Assembly (NCBI RefSeq): GCF_004364325.1
Contig: NZ_SOCP01000036.1
Span: 1-43,349, forward strand
Source: Actinophytocola oryzae
GTDB taxonomy: Bacteria > Actinomycetota > Actinomycetes > Mycobacteriales > Pseudonocardiaceae
Direction of reading: 5' to 3'
DNA: 43,349 nt
The notes below the pieces were generated by a model. The model ran no database searches, was not told the origin of the DNA, and was given only the letters and a program-made list of their open reading frames with translations. Of this stretch, positions 41,764 to 43,349 are shown in pieces (position 1 is the stretch's first letter; each line of letters begins with the position of its first letter). The position numbers were made by a program, and so were the translations under genes.

Positions 41764-41784
41764 GATCAGGGACCTACCCTGATC
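41764..41784. promoter_or_regulatory. Inverted repeat GATCAGGG-N5-CCCTGATC
   Basis: Perfect 8-bp arms around ACCTA, lying between the hydrolase stop and the mptB-like start. A TACCCT hexamer at 41775-41780 falls within it, so a bound regulator would block a promoter. It may also act as a weak terminator. It shares its half-site with the palindrome at 22037. Confidence 0.5.
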
Positions 41785-41817
41785 ACCGCCTGCCGACGGC
41801 GCGACAGGCTGGTGGCC

Positions 41818-43206
41818 ATGGGGATGGCTCTGCGCACGTGGTCCTTGCCGGTAGCGGGTTTCACGGGCGTCACCGTCCTCGTCGTCACCTCGGGGCTGCC
41901 CGGGTCGGCTGCCGTGCGGCTGATGCTGGGGCTCACCGGGATGGGCGTGGTCGTGCTGGCCTGGCTCGGCATGCGGGCGGCACCGGTGCGTGAGCTGTAC
42001 CGGATCGCCGCGGCGTGGTGCCTGCCGCTGCTGTTCGCGCGCCCGCTGTTCAGCGGCGACGTGCACAGCTACCTGGCGCAGGGACTGACCGCCGCCCGAG
42101 GACTGGATCCCTACCGGCTCGGTCCGCTTGCCGCGCTGGGGGCGGACTCGCCGGTGACACAGCAGGTCAGCGTCTACTGGCAGGACACGCCCGCGCCCTA
42201 CGGCCCGGTGTGGCTGGCGATCTCCCGCACGATCGCGCGTGTCGCGGGCGAGAACCTGCTCGTGACGGTGGTGCTGCACCGGCTCGTCGAGCTTGCCGGT
42301 CTCGTGCTCGTCGCCTGGGCACTGCCCCGGCTGGCGCGGCGGATGGGGGTGTCGCCGGGTGCCGCCCTGTGGCTGGGACTGCTGAACCCGTTGGTGCTGT
42401 GGCATGTCGTCGGCGGCGCGCACAACGACGGGCTGATGATGGGCCTGGTGCTGGCCGGGCCCGAACTGGCGCTCACCGGGCTCGCCGAACCGCTCCGGCT
42501 CGTCGCGGGGCTGACGTTGCTGACGGTCGCGGCGAACGTCAAGATCGTCGCCGCGGCGGCGCTCTGCTGTGTCGGCGCGGACCTGGCGCGCCGGTGGGGC
42601 CGCACGACCGGTCGCGGCGTGCTGGTGATGCTCGGTGTCCTGGCGGGCTTCGTGTTGCTGTCACTGGTGATCGCCGCGGTGACCGGGTTGGGGCTCGGCT
42701 GGGTCGGGACGCTCGGCGACTCGGCCGGGCTGCACAGCTGGCTCGCGCCGACCAACCAGCTCGGGTTCCTGGTCGGCGGGCTCGGCATGCTGGCGGGGGC
42801 GAGCATCACGTCGGCGGCGATCTCGGTGACCGTCCACCTCGGTGCGGTAGTGGGTGCGGTCGCGGGTGCGGGTGTCCTGGTGGCGGTCGCCACCGGCCGG
42901 TGGCACCCGCTGACCGGCCTCGGCGTCGTCTTCGCGGCGATGCTCGTCACGGGCCCGGTCGTGCAGCCGTGGTACCTGCTGTGGGCGGTACTGCCGCTGG
43001 CCGCGAGCCTGCGAGCCGAGCGGGCCCGCCGTCCGCTGGTGCTGGTCAGCGTCGCGGGTGCGCTGCTGCTGCCACCCGTCGGCGGGAGTGTGCCGGTGCT
43101 GGTGGCCGCGTACCTCGGCGCGGCCGTGCTCGTCGCGATGGTGTGGCCGTCACTCGCGAAGGAGCGGGCCGACCACTCGCCGGGGGCCGTTCGCGTCGGG
43201 GTGTGA
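41818..43206 (+). CDS. mptB: MptB-like polyprenyl-phosphomannose mannosyltransferase
   Basis: A 462-residue GT-C type glycosyltransferase with about twelve membrane helices. The catalytic loop is LFSGDVHSYLAQG (about 77-89), where the Asp is the expected base. NPLVLWHVVGGAHNDGLM (about 189-206) and VQPWYLLWAVLP (about 381-392) match MptA/MptB-type proteins, which extend the alpha-1,6-mannan core of lipomannan on the outer membrane face. The start is ATG 41818; GTG 41812 is possible. Presence of this family suggests lipomannan or a related wall glycan in the host. Confidence 0.85.
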   Translation: MGMALRTWSLPVAGFTGVTVLVVTSGLPGSAAVRLMLGLTGMGVVVLAWLGMRAAPVRELYRIAAAWCLPLLFARPLFSGDVHSYLAQGLTAARGLDPYRLGPLAALGADSPVTQQVSVYWQDTPAPYGPVWLAISRTIARVAGENLLVTVVLHRLVELAGLVLVAWALPRLARRMGVSPGAALWLGLLNPLVLWHVVGGAHNDGLMMGLVLAGPELALTGLAEPLRLVAGLTLLTVAANVKIVAAAALCCVGADLARRWGRTTGRGVLVMLGVLAGFVLLSLVIAAVTGLGLGWVGTLGDSAGLHSWLAPTNQLGFLVGGLGMLAGASITSAAISVTVHLGAVVGAVAGAGVLVAVATGRWHPLTGLGVVFAAMLVTGPVVQPWYLLWAVLPLAASLRAERARRPLVLVSVAGALLLPPVGGSVPVLVAAYLGAAVLVAMVWPSLAKERADHSPGAVRVGV

Positions 43207-43226
43207 TCACGCACGGTGATGACGGG

Positions 43227-43254
43227 TTGCGCTCGGATCTTCGTGGCCTAGGCT
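43227..43254 (+). promoter_or_regulatory. Candidate promoter of the gene entering the right edge
   Basis: TTGCGC (43227-43232), a 16-base spacer and TAGGCT (43249-43254) form a reasonable actinobacterial housekeeping-type promoter facing right. A second hexamer, TAGCCT at 43288-43293, lies eight bases before the GTG at 43302. Confidence 0.4.
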
Positions 43255-43301
43255 CAATGCCACTGATTTAGGTGGTGACAGGGCCGGTAGCCTGCCGTCT
43301 T

Positions 43302-43349
43302 GTGGATCTTGAGGCGGGCGGTGACGCGGGTCGGAGCTTGGTCGACCGG
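43302..43349 (+). CDS. Start of a gene cut by the window edge
   Basis: GTG at 43302 opens a frame of 16 codons (beginning MDLEAGGDAGRS) that runs off the window. A TAGCCT hexamer eight bases upstream would give a leaderless start. Too short to identify. Confidence 0.35.
   Translation, partial: MDLEAGGDAGRSLVDR

Overview
The window is high-GC (roughly 70%) DNA with dense, short-spaced genes, many GTG starts, frequent ATGA/GTGA overlaps and long antisense shadow frames. Together with a GAF-ANTAR regulator, RskA-type anti-sigma factor, MptB-type mannosyltransferase, LuxR-type LAL regulator, DUF3159 and DUF2382 proteins, this points to a filamentous actinobacterium. Pseudonocardiales (the Lentzea/Saccharothrix/Amycolatopsis group) is my best guess; that placement is inference. 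I saw no tRNA, rRNA, CRISPR array, prophage or complete insertion sequence.

Layout. 1-3967: a thiol-disulfide/envelope cluster with dipZ, a cyclopropane-fatty-acid-synthase family methyltransferase and an RskA-like anti-sigma factor, but no sigma gene in view. 3968-4810: no convincing gene; the end of the anti-sigma gene is echoed in degenerate direct repeats about 230 bp apart. 4868-7834 (minus): two low-complexity envelope proteins, a secreted Gly/Asn/Ser/Thr repeat protein and a membrane-anchored Pro/Val/Ala repeat protein, ending in a strong hairpin. 8118-15550: a stress-signalling block. It has a divergent RsbW-like kinase, then a six-gene, mostly overlapping operon (RsbR, RsbS, RsbT, ATPase-PP2C fusion, hybrid histidine kinase, receiver-PP2C), and a convergent GAF-ANTAR protein. 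This is a stressosome core wired to a two-component/phosphatase output.

15732-23875: metabolic and envelope genes. These are a GH27 alpha-galactosidase, an ABC exporter with a MarR regulator, a DUF3159 membrane protein, a second MarR, a PRC-barrel/DUF2382 stress protein, a methyltransferase, an alpha/beta hydrolase and a 54-residue membrane protein that is easily missed. 23942-32470: a patch containing decayed genes. It has a LacI regulator without its DNA-binding domain, an apparently frameshifted three-helix membrane protein and an MFS transporter reduced to its two ends. Intact genes between them are a secreted alkaline phosphatase, a TetR-esterase pair, a hydrolase, a short TPR-like protein and an anchored lipid-bilayer-facing protein.

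32535-43349: a tryptophan/cysteine-rich small protein, a DNA-binding-like membrane protein paired with a pentapeptide-repeat membrane protein, an MFS transporter, a secreted lipase-like protein, a large LuxR-family ATPase regulator, a hydrolase, an MptB-like mannosyltransferase and the start of one further gene. Several genes start with GTG exactly 7 nt after a TANNNT hexamer, suggesting leaderless transcripts.

The best candidates for little-described biology are the repeat-protein pair with its variable loops (4868-7834), the extended stressosome operon (8717-14761), the membrane pair at 33419-35479, and the RskA gene lacking a neighbouring sigma factor together with its repeated 3' end.
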